Origin: Galactobacter sp052108535
Lineage (GTDB): Bacteria; Actinomycetota; Actinomycetes; Actinomycetales; Micrococcaceae
Direction: 5' to 3'
NCBI GenBank assembly: GCA_052108535.1
Contig: JBQDZM010000009.1
Span: 18,811 to 82,810 of the forward strand
Length of the DNA: 64,000 nucleotides
The notes under the pieces were generated by a model. It saw only the letters and a list, made by a program, of their open reading frames with translations, did not search any database and had not been told where the DNA came from. Positions 1 through 8,697 of this stretch are shown piece by piece. Each line of letters opens with the position of its first letter. Position 1 is the first letter of the stretch. A program made the position numbers and the translations under genes.

Positions 1-1219
1 CGGCCAGGAGTCGGTGGGCGTCGATACCCGCTCTGCGCAATTTGGGGTGTTCGGGATCCGCCTCTGGGTGGCGTCTCAGCCCGCTCCCGTGATCGGTGAA
101 GATCCGGGAGAGTTCGATGACGCCGTCCTCGGTCACCGGCCCCACCGAGGCGATCTCGCTGATGTAGCGCCCGCCGTCCGCCCTGCGGGAGCAGTGGACC
201 ACCAGGTCGATGGTCGTGGAGACAGTCGCCGTCACGAAGGCCGCGGAGATGTTCGGGCCGGCCAGGAGCGGTAGGGCGCAGAGTTTCGTGAGGGCTTCCC
301 TCGCCGAGTTCGCGTGGATGGTGGCGCTGCCTGGCAAGCCCGCGTTGAGGGCCAGCAGGAGATCCAGGCTCTCCGCCTCCCGGACCTCTCCGATGGTGAT
401 GCGGTCCGGTCGCATGCGCAGCGCCTCCTTCACGAGCCTGCGCAGCGTGATCTCCCCGGCCCCGTCCAGATTGGGTGGACGGCATTGCAGCGTCACGACG
501 TCTCGCAGGGGGACGTTCAGTTCCCTGACTTCCTCCGCAACGACGATGCGTTGTCGCGGTGGGATGGAGGCGGCCAGACATCCAAGAAGGGTGGTCTTCC
601 CCGCCTGGGTGGGGCCGGAGACCAGGATGTTCAGCCCTGCGGAGACGGCGGCTTCGAGGTACCCGGCTGCGTGGCCGGTCAGGCTGCCGCGTTCCACGAG
701 GTCTGAAAGCCGGCGAGCGCGGGACACGAATTTACGGATGTTCACGTACCAAGGACCGGGGGTGACGTCCGGGATCGCGACGTGGAGGCGAGAGCCGTCC
801 GGAAGCGTCGCGTCCACGAACGGTGAGGACAGATCCAGGTGACGGTTGGTGGGAGCCAACATGCGTTCGATGAGTTGCCGCAGTTCATCCTGGGTGAGCC
901 GGAGTGAGGTGAGTTCGGCGACGCCGCTGCGGGCCACGAATACCTTGTCGCAGCCGTTGAGCCAGATCTCCTCGATCTCGGGGTCGTCGAGGAAGGGTTG
1001 CAGCCGACCGAATCCGGTCAGGGCATGCAGGACCGCGCGTCCTGCCTGGGCCAGATCGCCGATGTCTGGCAATCCCTCGCGCAGGGATCGTAGGTCATAG
1101 TCCTGCACCGCGTGGTCCACCATTCGTTCAACCATGGCTCGGTCGGCCACCGGGTCCACGGACTCCCGTAGCAGGGCGGCCCTGACCTGCGTCTCGATGT
1201 ACCGCGCGGCTTGCGACAC
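1..1219 (-). CDS. cpaF: CpaF/TadA-type secretion ATPase (C-terminus off the left edge)
   Basis: The visible 406 residues are the N-terminal and core parts of a VirB11/CpaF hexameric ATPase, which powers Flp/Tad-type pilus assembly or secretion from the cytoplasmic face. Walker A is GPTQAGKTT at about residues 202-210. The Walker B region RITIGEVR lies at about 273-280, and a conserved TIHANSAREAL box follows at about 300-310. The GTG start at 1219 has a GGAGG ribosome site seven bases upstream. Pilin and CpaE-type partners would lie off the left edge, so the system cannot be typed. It is transcribed away from the FHA-FtsK gene. The family call is firm; which substrate it serves is unknown. 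Confidence 0.88.
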   Translation of the reverse strand, partial: MSQAARYIETQVRAALLRESVDPVADRAMVERMVDHAVQDYDLRSLREGLPDIGDLAQAGRAVLHALTGFGRLQPFLDDPEIEEIWLNGCDKVFVARSGVAELTSLRLTQDELRQLIERMLAPTNRHLDLSSPFVDATLPDGSRLHVAIPDVTPGPWYVNIRKFVSRARRLSDLVERGSLTGHAAGYLEAAVSAGLNILVSGPTQAGKTTLLGCLAASIPPRQRIVVAEEVRELNVPLRDVVTLQCRPPNLDGAGEITLRRLVKEALRMRPDRITIGEVREAESLDLLLALNAGLPGSATIHANSAREALTKLCALPLLAGPNISAAFVTATVSTTIDLVVHCSRRADGGRYISEIASVGPVTEDGVIELSRIFTDHGSGLRRHPEADPEHPKLRRAGIDAHRLLA

Positions 1220-1577
1220 CGTTCCCCTCCTTCGAGAACCTGGCCGCCAGCACCCGTGGGTGGGTTCCGGGCGCCCGGGGATGTACCGGCCCGGGGCGGG
1301 TGTGGGTTGCCGGGCGCTTGAGCGCGGTAACCGGTCACTGCCTTGGCCGGTGGGATGTTCGGGGAAGTCGTGGATACGCAGCGTAATCCCGTGATGATTC
1401 GGGTTCAAGTGGTTTCTCGGCAACTGTGGATAACTCAGCCGCACGGAGACGACGCGTGGTTCCGGCGTGTCCTCCACAGCAGCCCGTTGGAAACCCCTCG
1501 TCACCTCCGACGCTCGCGCCCGGCGCCGGTAGCCTCCTTGAACCTAGCCACGCCAGCACGAGAGAGGAGTCTGAGCA
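1220..1577. other. Divergent intergenic region between cpaF and the FHA-FtsK gene
   Basis: These 358 bases contain no supportable gene. They carry the ribosome sites of both divergent genes (GGAGG for cpaF; GAGAGGAG at about 1562-1569 for the FtsK-like gene) and one perfect DnaA box. No clear -35/-10 pair was recognised. Confidence 0.6.
1425..1433 (-). promoter_or_regulatory. Perfect consensus DnaA box
   Basis: The minus strand reads TTATCCACA, the classical high-affinity DnaA box. It is a single copy, not a cluster, so it is a possible DnaA-titration or regulatory site rather than an origin. Confidence 0.5.
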
Positions 1578-4500
1578 GTGATCCATGTGCGCCAAGGCGA
1601 TCCCCGGGTCTTCATCCCTGCGGGGGACGATCTCACCCATCTCAGCCGGGCCTTCCCCGACGACCTGCCTCGCTGGCAGCAGCCCGACCGCCCGGACCAT
1701 GGGGGCGGGGCCGATCATCGCAGCAGAGCGGACGGTGTGGTGTTGGTGATCGAATCCGGACCGGATGCCGGTCTGGTGGTCCCCCTACCCCGTGGAACCA
1801 CCACCGTGGGCAGAGGGGACTGCCGGATCCGGCTCACGGATCCCTCCGTGCACCGCCATCATGCACGGATCCACGTGTCGGCAGACGGGATCCTGCTCGA
1901 CGCCCTGGGGCGGGTTGAGGTGAACGGTCGCCGCAGCAGCCACCGCCGCGTGGACGAGAGCTGTCTTATCGGCATGGGGCGGGACCGTTTGCGCATCCTC
2001 GCCCGCATCCCCGAACGCCCCCCTGCCGGTAGCACCGAGGAAACCGAATGGGACGCCATCAGGGTCGATACCCCTGCGCCGCACTCACCGCCCGTCGTCG
2101 CAGCCGTGGGCGCTGTGGCGCCCTTGGCTGTCGGGGGGATTCTGGTCGCGGTGACCGGGAACTGGCTCATGCTCCTTTTCGGCTGCATCGGCCTACTGAC
2201 CGGCGGGATGACGGTGGCGGATATCCTGCACCGCCGCCGCAGGCAGGCCCGTGAGGAGTCCCGGGCTGCGCGCAACGCGGCCGTCCTCGCCGTCCGTCGT
2301 CACCCGCCACCGGGCACCTGTGTGGCCTCCCTCCGGAGTCCAGGACGCCGGATCGACACGGAAGCACCACCGCCGGTTCGGCTCGGGGAATGCGTGGACC
2401 CCCGGATACGAGTCATGGGCGGGAGGGATAGCCGCCCCCGGCGCAAGGTCTCGGTCGCGCAGCTTCCGGCCCTGTGTGCTCCAGGCGTCGGTCAGGATGT
2501 TCGCTTGCTCGGACCGCCCGACGTGGTTGCCGCCGCAGTGCGAGCCATCGCGCTGGCCTGGATCCCCGGAACCTCCACCGACGCACACGAGCCCTCAGGG
2601 CCAGGCGTCACCCTGAGGGTGGCAGCTACCGAAAGCCTGCCCGCCCGCATCCTCGCACTCCCCGGCGTGAGCAGGGCCCTCCCATCGGATCCCGCGGTCC
2701 TGACGCGCACCACCGCGTCCGGAGCCACGAATCGGATCATGGTGGGAGGGCACGCTGGCGACAACGACGTGGTCATCCGACTGGACCATGGCACGCTCCC
2801 CTCTGCCTCCGGCAGCAGCGTGCGCTTCGTTCCTGATCAGCTCAGCCTGCACGGCGCCCTGATCGCCGTGAGTTCGCTGCCCTCGACGGCTGACCTCGGC
2901 ACGGACACCGCCCTGCCCAGAGGTTTTTCACGACCCCGCCCTTCAGACAGTGGACCGGTCCCCGACGACCTCGACGCCGTCCTTGGCCATCACGACGATG
3001 AGTCAACCGTCGGCGCCGCACTGACCGTGTCCCTGGTCCGTGACGGTCCGCACGCCCTCGTGGCCGGCACCACCGGCAGCGGGAAGTCGGTGCTGTTGAC
3101 CACGTGGTTGTCCTCCTTGACCGAGCGCACTGGGCCCGACCGACTACGGCTGGTCCTCTTGGATTTCAAAGGTGGCGCCACGTTTGGACCGTGGTCCGGC
3201 TTGCCCCATGTGGAAGCACTCGTGACGGACCTTGACCTGGAATCGACGACCCGGGTCGTGGAGGGGATCGCGGCGGAGCTGCACCGTCGAGAACGGTTGC
3301 TGCAACAAGCAGGGGCGTCCGACGTCCAGGACCTCCCAGCCGCTGCACGGCCCCCACGCATCGTGGTGGTCGTGGACGAATTCCGAATCCTGGCCGAATC
3401 CGTTCCCGAGGTCCTGAAGGACCTGATGCACTGCGCCACGGTGGGTCGTTCCCTCGGCCTGCACCTGATCCTCGCAACCCAACGACCGCAGGGTGTGGTC
3501 TCCCCCGAGATCCGCGCGAATGTCGCCCTGACCATCTGTCTCAGATTAACCAGCGAGGCCGAGGCCGTGGACCTCATCGGTTCCCCGTTGCCCGCCCGCC
3601 TTCCCGCCCAGGACCCAGGGCGGGGCTTCATCCGAAGAGGCTCCGGCCAGCCTGAATCCTTCCGAGTGGAGCCCGACGCTGCCTCGGCCCGTCGTGCGCC
3701 CCGATACGACCTGGTGATCGGTCCCACCTGCGCGGACGTGATCCGTCTTCCAGCACCCGAGCCCCGCGCCCCGGATGCAGGTCAGGGAACCCCCGCCGCG
3801 CCGTTCATCGCCCCACCTCTGCCCACGCAGCTCACCAGGGTCTGTACGCCACCGGCTGCGGAGCCGTCGCAGGGTACCTGCGGCCGCCAGCGTTCAGCGG
3901 TGGGGTTCGGGCTGCGCGCGGCGCCGGATCGACTCAGTCCCTGGACCTACGTTCCGACAGCGGATGCTTCGCTGGCCGTCCTGGCAGCGCCGGGTCCGCA
4001 CCGCAACGCGCAAGTGCTCTCGTGGCTCAGCGCCCTCCAACGGGCCGGGCATGCGGACGCTTGTGTGGTGCTCAGCGGCGACGGCCTCGAGAACGACGCC
4101 GCCCTGGCACGATTCCCCGGACTCGTGTTGACCCCGGATCAGGGTCGGGACGCGGACGAGGTCCTCACCGAGTTGAGCCAGGGAGGCACCCCACGTCCCG
4201 GTCGCAGGCCCTTACTGGTGCTGACCGCGCCCGCCGCGTGGTTCGGCGACGGCCTCCAGCAGATCGAGGCCGCGCGCGAGGCTGCGGTCATGTCACTGCT
4301 CGCCCACCGCCGCTGTCCCGTACTCCTGGTGGGCGGACGCGATCTCAGTTCCTCACGGTTGCTGGCCCACACTCCATGGAGGGTCTACCAACCCTGGTCC
4401 ATGACGCCGGAGACCACGGCCACCTGGCCACGTCGACGAAGCTGCGCGAGTATCCCTGGCCGCGGAGTCCTCATGGGCCCGGACACCGGCCCCTCCGGCG

Positions 4501-5216
4501 TCGTGGTCCACTCCACGCAGCTGCCACATGGCCACCGGCCCCCGGTCCGGACCCGGCACCTCAGCGAGGTGCCCGACGCCACTGTGGGTACCTGGGTAGC
4601 GCTTCCTCCACGCTTCACCGCGCAGGACTGGGAGGTCAGGAATCCTCAGGCGCAGGCCGATTCTGCTCCGCTGGCCGTACGAGCGCCCGACCTCAGGCCC
4701 GTCGGCTGGGACCCGACCTCGCGTGCAGCCGTGATCCTGGGTGGCCAAGGCAGCGGACGCACCACTGCGTTGAGGGCCCTGGCCGCTCACCTGCGCAACG
4801 CCCGCATCCTGACCCGAAGCCAGCTGGAGCAGATCGCCACCAAACCACAACCGAACTCGATCGATCGGGTGACTCAGCAGTTGGAGACGTGGTGGTGCGT
4901 GGACGACGTCGATGCGTTGGGGCCATCTGCCCTGTCCCTCTTAGCCGACAGAGTGCGCCACCGCGGCAGGGTGCTCGTGGTCGCGAGTACGGCGACCTCT
5001 ATTCCGAACCAGCTGCCATGGTGGCACCAGGTCGATCAATCCGGTTCGGTCCTACTGTTGGGACCACGCGGGACCGAGGCCGCGAACCTGGGATGGCGCA
5101 TCCCACCGAATCCCACCGCGCCCCCGGGCCGCGCTTGGTTGATCCCCCCAGGTGAGTCCGCACCCGTCAGGGTGCAATTGTTGCTGATTCAGGGAACGCC
5201 CGGGCCGGAACGCTGA
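1578..5216 (+). CDS. FHA-domain FtsK/SpoIIIE (EccC/EssC-like) membrane ATPase
   Basis: This 1,212-residue protein has an N-terminal FHA domain (about 55-140; GRGDCRIRL and SVHRHHARI motifs), two membrane segments (about 173-215), and an FtsK/SpoIIIE motor domain. The motor has Walker A TTGSGKS near 497, Walker B VVVVDEF near 598 and an ATQRPQG box near 634. A second nucleotide-binding fold follows with GGQGSGRTT near 1054 and CVDDVDAL near 1106, where the usual acidic pair is altered. This architecture resembles type VII secretion EccC/EssC coupling ATPases, with the FHA domain reading phosphothreonine. No WXG100 gene is visible nearby. The GTG start at 1578 has a GAGAGGAG ribosome site. It converges with the next gene after only 10 bases. 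The role as a substrate-coupling motor is inferred. Confidence 0.82.
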   Translation: MIHVRQGDPRVFIPAGDDLTHLSRAFPDDLPRWQQPDRPDHGGGADHRSRADGVVLVIESGPDAGLVVPLPRGTTTVGRGDCRIRLTDPSVHRHHARIHVSADGILLDALGRVEVNGRRSSHRRVDESCLIGMGRDRLRILARIPERPPAGSTEETEWDAIRVDTPAPHSPPVVAAVGAVAPLAVGGILVAVTGNWLMLLFGCIGLLTGGMTVADILHRRRRQAREESRAARNAAVLAVRRHPPPGTCVASLRSPGRRIDTEAPPPVRLGECVDPRIRVMGGRDSRPRRKVSVAQLPALCAPGVGQDVRLLGPPDVVAAAVRAIALAWIPGTSTDAHEPSGPGVTLRVAATESLPARILALPGVSRALPSDPAVLTRTTASGATNRIMVGGHAGDNDVVIRLDHGTLPSASGSSVRFVPDQLSLHGALIAVSSLPSTADLGTDTALPRGFSRPRPSDSGPVPDDLDAVLGHHDDESTVGAALTVSLVRDGPHALVAGTTGSGKSVLLTTWLSSLTERTGPDRLRLVLLDFKGGATFGPWSGLPHVEALVTDLDLESTTRVVEGIAAELHRRERLLQQAGASDVQDLPAAARPPRIVVVVDEFRILAESVPEVLKDLMHCATVGRSLGLHLILATQRPQGVVSPEIRANVALTICLRLTSEAEAVDLIGSPLPARLPAQDPGRGFIRRGSGQPESFRVEPDAASARRAPRYDLVIGPTCADVIRLPAPEPRAPDAGQGTPAAPFIAPPLPTQLTRVCTPPAAEPSQGTCGRQRSAVGFGLRAAPDRLSPWTYVPTADASLAVLAAPGPHRNAQVLSWLSALQRAGHADACVVLSGDGLENDAALARFPGLVLTPDQGRDADEVLTELSQGGTPRPGRRPLLVLTAPAAWFGDGLQQIEAAREAAVMSLLAHRRCPVLLVGGRDLSSSRLLAHTPWRVYQPWSMTPETTATWPRRRSCASIPGRGVLMGPDTGPSGVVVHSTQLPHGHRPPVRTRHLSEVPDATVGTWVALPPRFTAQDWEVRNPQAQADSAPLAVRAPDLRPVGWDPTSRAAVILGGQGSGRTTALRALAAHLRNARILTRSQLEQIATKPQPNSIDRVTQQLETWWCVDDVDALGPSALSLLADRVRHRGRVLVVASTATSIPNQLPWWHQVDQSGSVLLLGPRGTEAANLGWRIPPNPTAPPGRAWLIPPGESAPVRVQLLLIQGTPGPER

Positions 5217-5226
5217 GCGTCCTCGA

Positions 5227-5727
5227 TCAGCGCGGGGCGTCGTCGGGTTCCAGCCAGGCGCGAGTGGCCGGGGAGAACACGGTCACCAAGGCAACACCGC
5301 CCACCAAGAGCATCCCGACGCCCAAGGTCAGACCGGCCCAGTCCCCCACACCAGGCGCATTGGAGATGTAGTAGATGCTCACAATCACCTGGAAAAGTTG
5401 CCACACCACCACGGCAGAGCGGGTCCAGGCTCTGCCGGCCAAGTGCTTGAACGCGACCACGCCCTGCCACACGGCCACCAGCAACAACAACACCAGCAAG
5501 AAGACCCTGCCAGCCACGGAGACCGAGGAGCTCTGACCGATCGCTTGAGCGGCGAAGACCGCGGCAACGAGGACCCCCACGGCCTCCAGGATCACGCACA
5601 CGGACACGATCACCACGCTGCCGGGGATGCGTGCACGCGCCACCTCGCCCGAAGTCCCCTCACCGGACGACGTCGTCAACGCCGCGTTCTGCTCCTGTTG
5701 CGCCTGCCGCTTCTGCCTGTTGCTCAC
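5227..5727 (-). CDS. Small four-helix membrane protein of unknown function
   Basis: The product has about 166 residues. A short polar N-terminus rich in Gln, Lys and Arg is followed by four hydrophobic segments and a short charged tail ending in EPDDAPR. I do not recognise the family. The GTG at 5727 is preferred because TAGCAT, a good -10 box, ends seven bases before it, which predicts a leaderless mRNA. An upstream in-frame GTG at 5751 and ATG at 5736 have no ribosome site. It sits tail-to-tail with the FHA-FtsK gene. A shared role with that ATPase is possible but unsupported. Confidence 0.65.
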   Translation of the reverse strand: MSNRQKRQAQQEQNAALTTSSGEGTSGEVARARIPGSVVIVSVCVILEAVGVLVAAVFAAQAIGQSSSVSVAGRVFLLVLLLLVAVWQGVVAFKHLAGRAWTRSAVVVWQLFQVIVSIYYISNAPGVGDWAGLTLGVGMLLVGGVALVTVFSPATRAWLEPDDAPR

Positions 5728-5734
5728 CTGTCCC

Positions 5735-5740
5735 ATGCTA
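5735..5740 (-). promoter_or_regulatory. -10 box of a probable leaderless promoter (membrane protein gene)
   Basis: TAGCAT on the minus strand ends seven bases before the GTG at 5727. Transcription should begin at or next to the start codon. No strong -35 is seen because a hairpin occupies the spacer. Confidence 0.4.
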
Positions 5741-5741
5741 C

Positions 5742-5769
5742 GGGGCGCCACGCGCCCGTGGCGCGCCCC
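5742..5769. repeat. Inverted repeat directly upstream of the membrane-protein promoter
   Basis: The arms GGGGCGCCACG (5742-5752) and CGTGGCGCGCCCC (5757-5769) pair almost completely around a four-base loop. The repeat lies over the expected spacer and -35 region of the leftward promoter, so it could be an operator. A cruciform or terminator role is also possible. Confidence 0.45.
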
Positions 5770-6059
5770 GAACGGGACCTAAGCCAGGCCCGTCGGACAC
5801 TGCACCACCTCAGCAGGCACGCAGCCGTCCAGGCTATCCATAGCGTGTATCCACCAGATGTCACGGGAATGTCCCGGTGAGAAACCCCACAGGCCTACGA
5901 GCGAATGACCACTGCCAACACCCTTGTCCGCATCCGGGCGTCATGAAAATATTTAAGCAATAACCAAGGGGCGCGCACGATCCCCCGTTTGGCTTGGTTC
6001 CCACCCATGAAACCACGACGAACACGCGCGCCCTTGAAGCGATACCAAGGAGTACATCC
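5770..6059. other. Intergenic leader/promoter region of whiB1
   Basis: No gene is supported here. A short dyad CGGGA-N3-TCCCG lies at 5864-5876. An AT-rich stretch at about 5942-5962 contains AAATATTTA, with TTGTCC at 5924-5929 as a possible -35. The whiB1 promoter is probably in this stretch, but the exact -10 is ambiguous. Confidence 0.4.
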
Positions 6060-6308
6060 ATGAGTTGGCGCGATAAGGCCGCTTGCCTCGAGAAGGATCC
6101 CGATCTCTTCTTCCCCGTGGGCAACACCGGCCCAGCATTGCTGCAGATCGAAGAAGCCAAGGCCGTCTGCCGTAGTTGCGACGTCGTGGACAAGTGCCTG
6201 CAGTGGGCCGTCGAATCTGGCCAGGACGCCGGCGTCTGGGGCGGCATGAGCGAGGATGAGCGTCGCGCCATGAAGCGCCGCGCAGCCCGCGCCCGTCGCG
6301 CCTCCTGA
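6060..6308 (+). CDS. whiB1: WhiB1-type iron-sulfur transcriptional regulator
   Basis: This 82-residue protein matches the WhiB1 subfamily along its length. The four cluster-binding cysteines sit at C9, C37, C40 and C46, the same spacing as mycobacterial WhiB1. The GVWGG turn is followed by a basic tail (KRRAARARRAS) that contacts DNA. WhiB1 proteins bind a nitric-oxide-sensitive 4Fe-4S cluster and associate with the housekeeping sigma factor. The ATG at 6060 is chosen because AAGGAG precedes it by eight bases and because the protein then aligns with the family start; an in-frame ATG at 5994 would add an unrelated 22-residue extension. It is transcribed alone. Confidence 0.95.
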   Translation: MSWRDKAACLEKDPDLFFPVGNTGPALLQIEEAKAVCRSCDVVDKCLQWAVESGQDAGVWGGMSEDERRAMKRRAARARRAS

Positions 6309-6448
6309 CCTGACGCAACCGTTCGGGGGTCGCCCCGCCTCCCTATTCACGTGGAGGCAGGGTGGCCCCCGTTCTCGTCCCTACCCACCAGCAGGGTCTC
6401 GGACAGCCGGGTCCACCTCCCTTACCCGGCGTGCGGCCCGTTCTGCCC

Positions 6449-6454
6449 TAGGAT
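6449..6454 (+). promoter_or_regulatory. -10 box of the PASTA kinase gene (leaderless)
   Basis: TAGGAT ends seven bases before the GTG at 6462, with no ribosome site between. This predicts a leaderless transcript. The -35 region is weak. Confidence 0.5.
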
Positions 6455-6461
6455 CGAAGAC

Positions 6462-8600
6462 GTGACCGAAGCCGAACGCGTTGACCAGATGATTGGGTCC
6501 CTCCTCGATGAGCGCTATGCCATCGAGCGTCGGATCGCGCGCGGAGGTATGGCCACCATCTACCTGGCCATGGACACCAAATTGCGACGAAAGGTCGCCG
6601 TCAAGGTGCTCTACCCGCACTTGGCGGAAGACCCGTCCTTTGTCCGTCGCTTCGAGGCGGAAGCCATCGCCGCCGCGAAACTCTCGCATCCCCATGTGGT
6701 CTCCGTCTACGACCAAGGCGTCGACGGCGACACCGCCTACCTGGTCATGGAATACGTCCCCGGCGCCACCCTCAGGGATGTCATGAAAACCCAGGGGCGG
6801 CTCTCCCCCCGCGCCTCCCTGCAGCTCACCGATGCGCTGCTCTCCGGACTCGCCGCAGCCCACGCCGCCGGCCTGGTCCACCGCGACGTGAAACCGGAGA
6901 ACGTGCTGATGGCGCCGGATGGCCGCATCAAGGTCACCGACTTCGGACTCGCCAGGGCCGCCTCCGCCCACACCGCCACCGGAGCGTTGATCGGGACGGT
7001 CGCCTACGTTTCCCCGGAACTCGTGACCGGCAACCCTGCCGATACGCGTTCGGACCTCTACGCCGTGGGCATCATGCTCTACGAGATGCTCACCGGAGCC
7101 CAACCCTTTACCGCGGAAACCGGCTGGCAGGTCGCCCTCAAACACGTCAACGAGACGGTCCCCCTCGCCGGGGAACTCGTGGTGGGCCTGGCCCCCGACC
7201 TGGAGGAGGTCGTGGCTTGGTGCACTCGTCACGACCCTGAGGACCGCCCCCACGACGCCGAGGCCCTGCGTCAGGAGTTGGACCACATCCGGGCCGGGAT
7301 GACTCCTGCCCAATTGGACTTGGGCGAACCGCGGACCACCCTCTCGAGTCTGCTCGCCTCGACCCTCGCCGTGCTGCACCGCTCGAACCCGGCCCAGACG
7401 GCCGACTCGACCCCCTCCCCTGACCACGGCGCAGGCAGCATGGACAAGGACACCGGCGGCTCTGCACGCGGAACCACCGTGGTGAATCACGCCGCAGATC
7501 AGGAGGCCACCGCAGCGGTGCAGCCTCACGACCCGGAGGCTCCGACCGAGGCGCTGCGCGCCGCCAGCGCCACCACGGCCAACACCCGCGCCCTGCCACA
7601 ATCGGACGTCGCCCTCACCCGCAGCGCCGCCACCCCGTCGGGAGCCACCACCCCGTCGGGCATGGAGCCCACCTCCGCACCCAGGCTTGGCGCGCCACAT
7701 GCCGTACCCCGGCTTCCCCGCGACACCGCCCAGGTCACCACCGACGGCGAGACGCGCCCCTTAAGCAATCGCGAGGAACGGGCGCTCATGCGGCGCCAGG
7801 CCAAACAGGCACAGCAGCCCACCACCCTGCTGCAACGCCCAGGAGCCAAGAAACGCGCCGCGATCTGGCTGGCCATCATTCTCATCGTGGCCGCCCTGCT
7901 GGGCGGAGCGGGCTGGTACTTCGGCTCAGGCCCGGGCGGCAAGGTCCTCATCCCCGACCTCAGGGGCAGCAGCGCCTCGCAGGCCACAGCAGACCTCTCG
8001 GACCAGGGCCTCTCCGTGAAGGAGAAGAAGGTCTTTGACGAGGCCGTGGACAACGGCAAAGTGGTCGGAACCGACCCGGAAGCCGGCGAACACATCCGCA
8101 AGTTCACGCCGCTGACCGTGCTGGTCTCCAAGGGGCCACACCTCTACGCCGTACCGAATGTGGTCGGGATGACGGAGGAACAGGCCACGTCCTCACTGGA
8201 GAAGGCCAAGCTGAAGGCGGGCACCATCACCGAGGACTACAACGAATCCGTGGAGGTCGGCAAGGTGGTCCGCCAGTCAGAGGAGACCGGTGCCACGTTT
8301 CGCGCAGGCACCACCGTCTCCCTGGTCCTCTCCAAGGGACCCGCTCCCGTGAACGTCCCGGATCTGAATAACCTCGATGCAGATGCCGCCCAGGCCCTGC
8401 TCTCGGCCGCGGGACTGGATTCCGAGCAGGGTGAGGACGTCTTCTCCGATGACGTCGAGGCCGGACGCGTGGCAGAACAGACCCCTGAACCCGGCAGCAG
8501 CGACGAGAAGGGCGCCACCATCACCTGGCACCTGTCCAAGGGACCGGAGAAGACCGGGAACCCGTTCATTGATCTCTGGGACGGCCTGATCAACAACTAA
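6462..8600 (+). CDS. PASTA-domain Ser/Thr protein kinase (PknL/Stk1 type)
   Basis: This 712-residue membrane kinase starts with a complete Hanks-type domain: glycine loop near 26-31, K48, HRD at 140-142 and DFG with D160. A long Ala/Thr/Pro-rich juxtamembrane linker follows (about 290-455), then one membrane helix (about 466-488) and three extracellular PASTA repeats to the C-terminus. PASTA domains bind peptidoglycan fragments, so it should couple wall status to phosphorylation. Its position next to the class II DAHP synthase gene recalls the pknL-aroG neighbourhood of other Actinobacteria, which is why I favour PknL over PknB. The GTG at 6462 is chosen for the leaderless promoter; 37 upstream in-frame residues look non-coding. 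Likely targets in the window are GarA and FHA-bound partners (inferred). Confidence 0.92.
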   Translation: MTEAERVDQMIGSLLDERYAIERRIARGGMATIYLAMDTKLRRKVAVKVLYPHLAEDPSFVRRFEAEAIAAAKLSHPHVVSVYDQGVDGDTAYLVMEYVPGATLRDVMKTQGRLSPRASLQLTDALLSGLAAAHAAGLVHRDVKPENVLMAPDGRIKVTDFGLARAASAHTATGALIGTVAYVSPELVTGNPADTRSDLYAVGIMLYEMLTGAQPFTAETGWQVALKHVNETVPLAGELVVGLAPDLEEVVAWCTRHDPEDRPHDAEALRQELDHIRAGMTPAQLDLGEPRTTLSSLLASTLAVLHRSNPAQTADSTPSPDHGAGSMDKDTGGSARGTTVVNHAADQEATAAVQPHDPEAPTEALRAASATTANTRALPQSDVALTRSAATPSGATTPSGMEPTSAPRLGAPHAVPRLPRDTAQVTTDGETRPLSNREERALMRRQAKQAQQPTTLLQRPGAKKRAAIWLAIILIVAALLGGAGWYFGSGPGGKVLIPDLRGSSASQATADLSDQGLSVKEKKVFDEAVDNGKVVGTDPEAGEHIRKFTPLTVLVSKGPHLYAVPNVVGMTEEQATSSLEKAKLKAGTITEDYNESVEVGKVVRQSEETGATFRAGTTVSLVLSKGPAPVNVPDLNNLDADAAQALLSAAGLDSEQGEDVFSDDVEAGRVAEQTPEPGSSDEKGATITWHLSKGPEKTGNPFIDLWDGLINN

Positions 8601-8632
8601 AGCCTCACGCGTCTCTCGAGACTCAGGCAAAG

Positions 8633-8676
8633 GTGAAGGACGGGCCCTGCTTGATCAAGCAGGGCCCGTCCTTCAC
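8633..8676. terminator. Bidirectional terminator, perfect 44-bp palindrome
   Basis: The arms beginning GTGAAGGACGGGCCCTGC are perfectly self-complementary around a central TTGATCAA. It lies between the convergent kinase and nucleosidase genes, as expected for a shared intrinsic terminator. Confidence 0.85.
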
Positions 8677-8697
8677 ATCACACCGGTTGCGGCGGCT

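Noticed and set aside
8633..8676. 44-bp palindrome as a recombination or attachment site
   Set aside because: Its place between convergent gene ends and its GC-rich stem fit a shared terminator; no integrase or duplicated flank is present.
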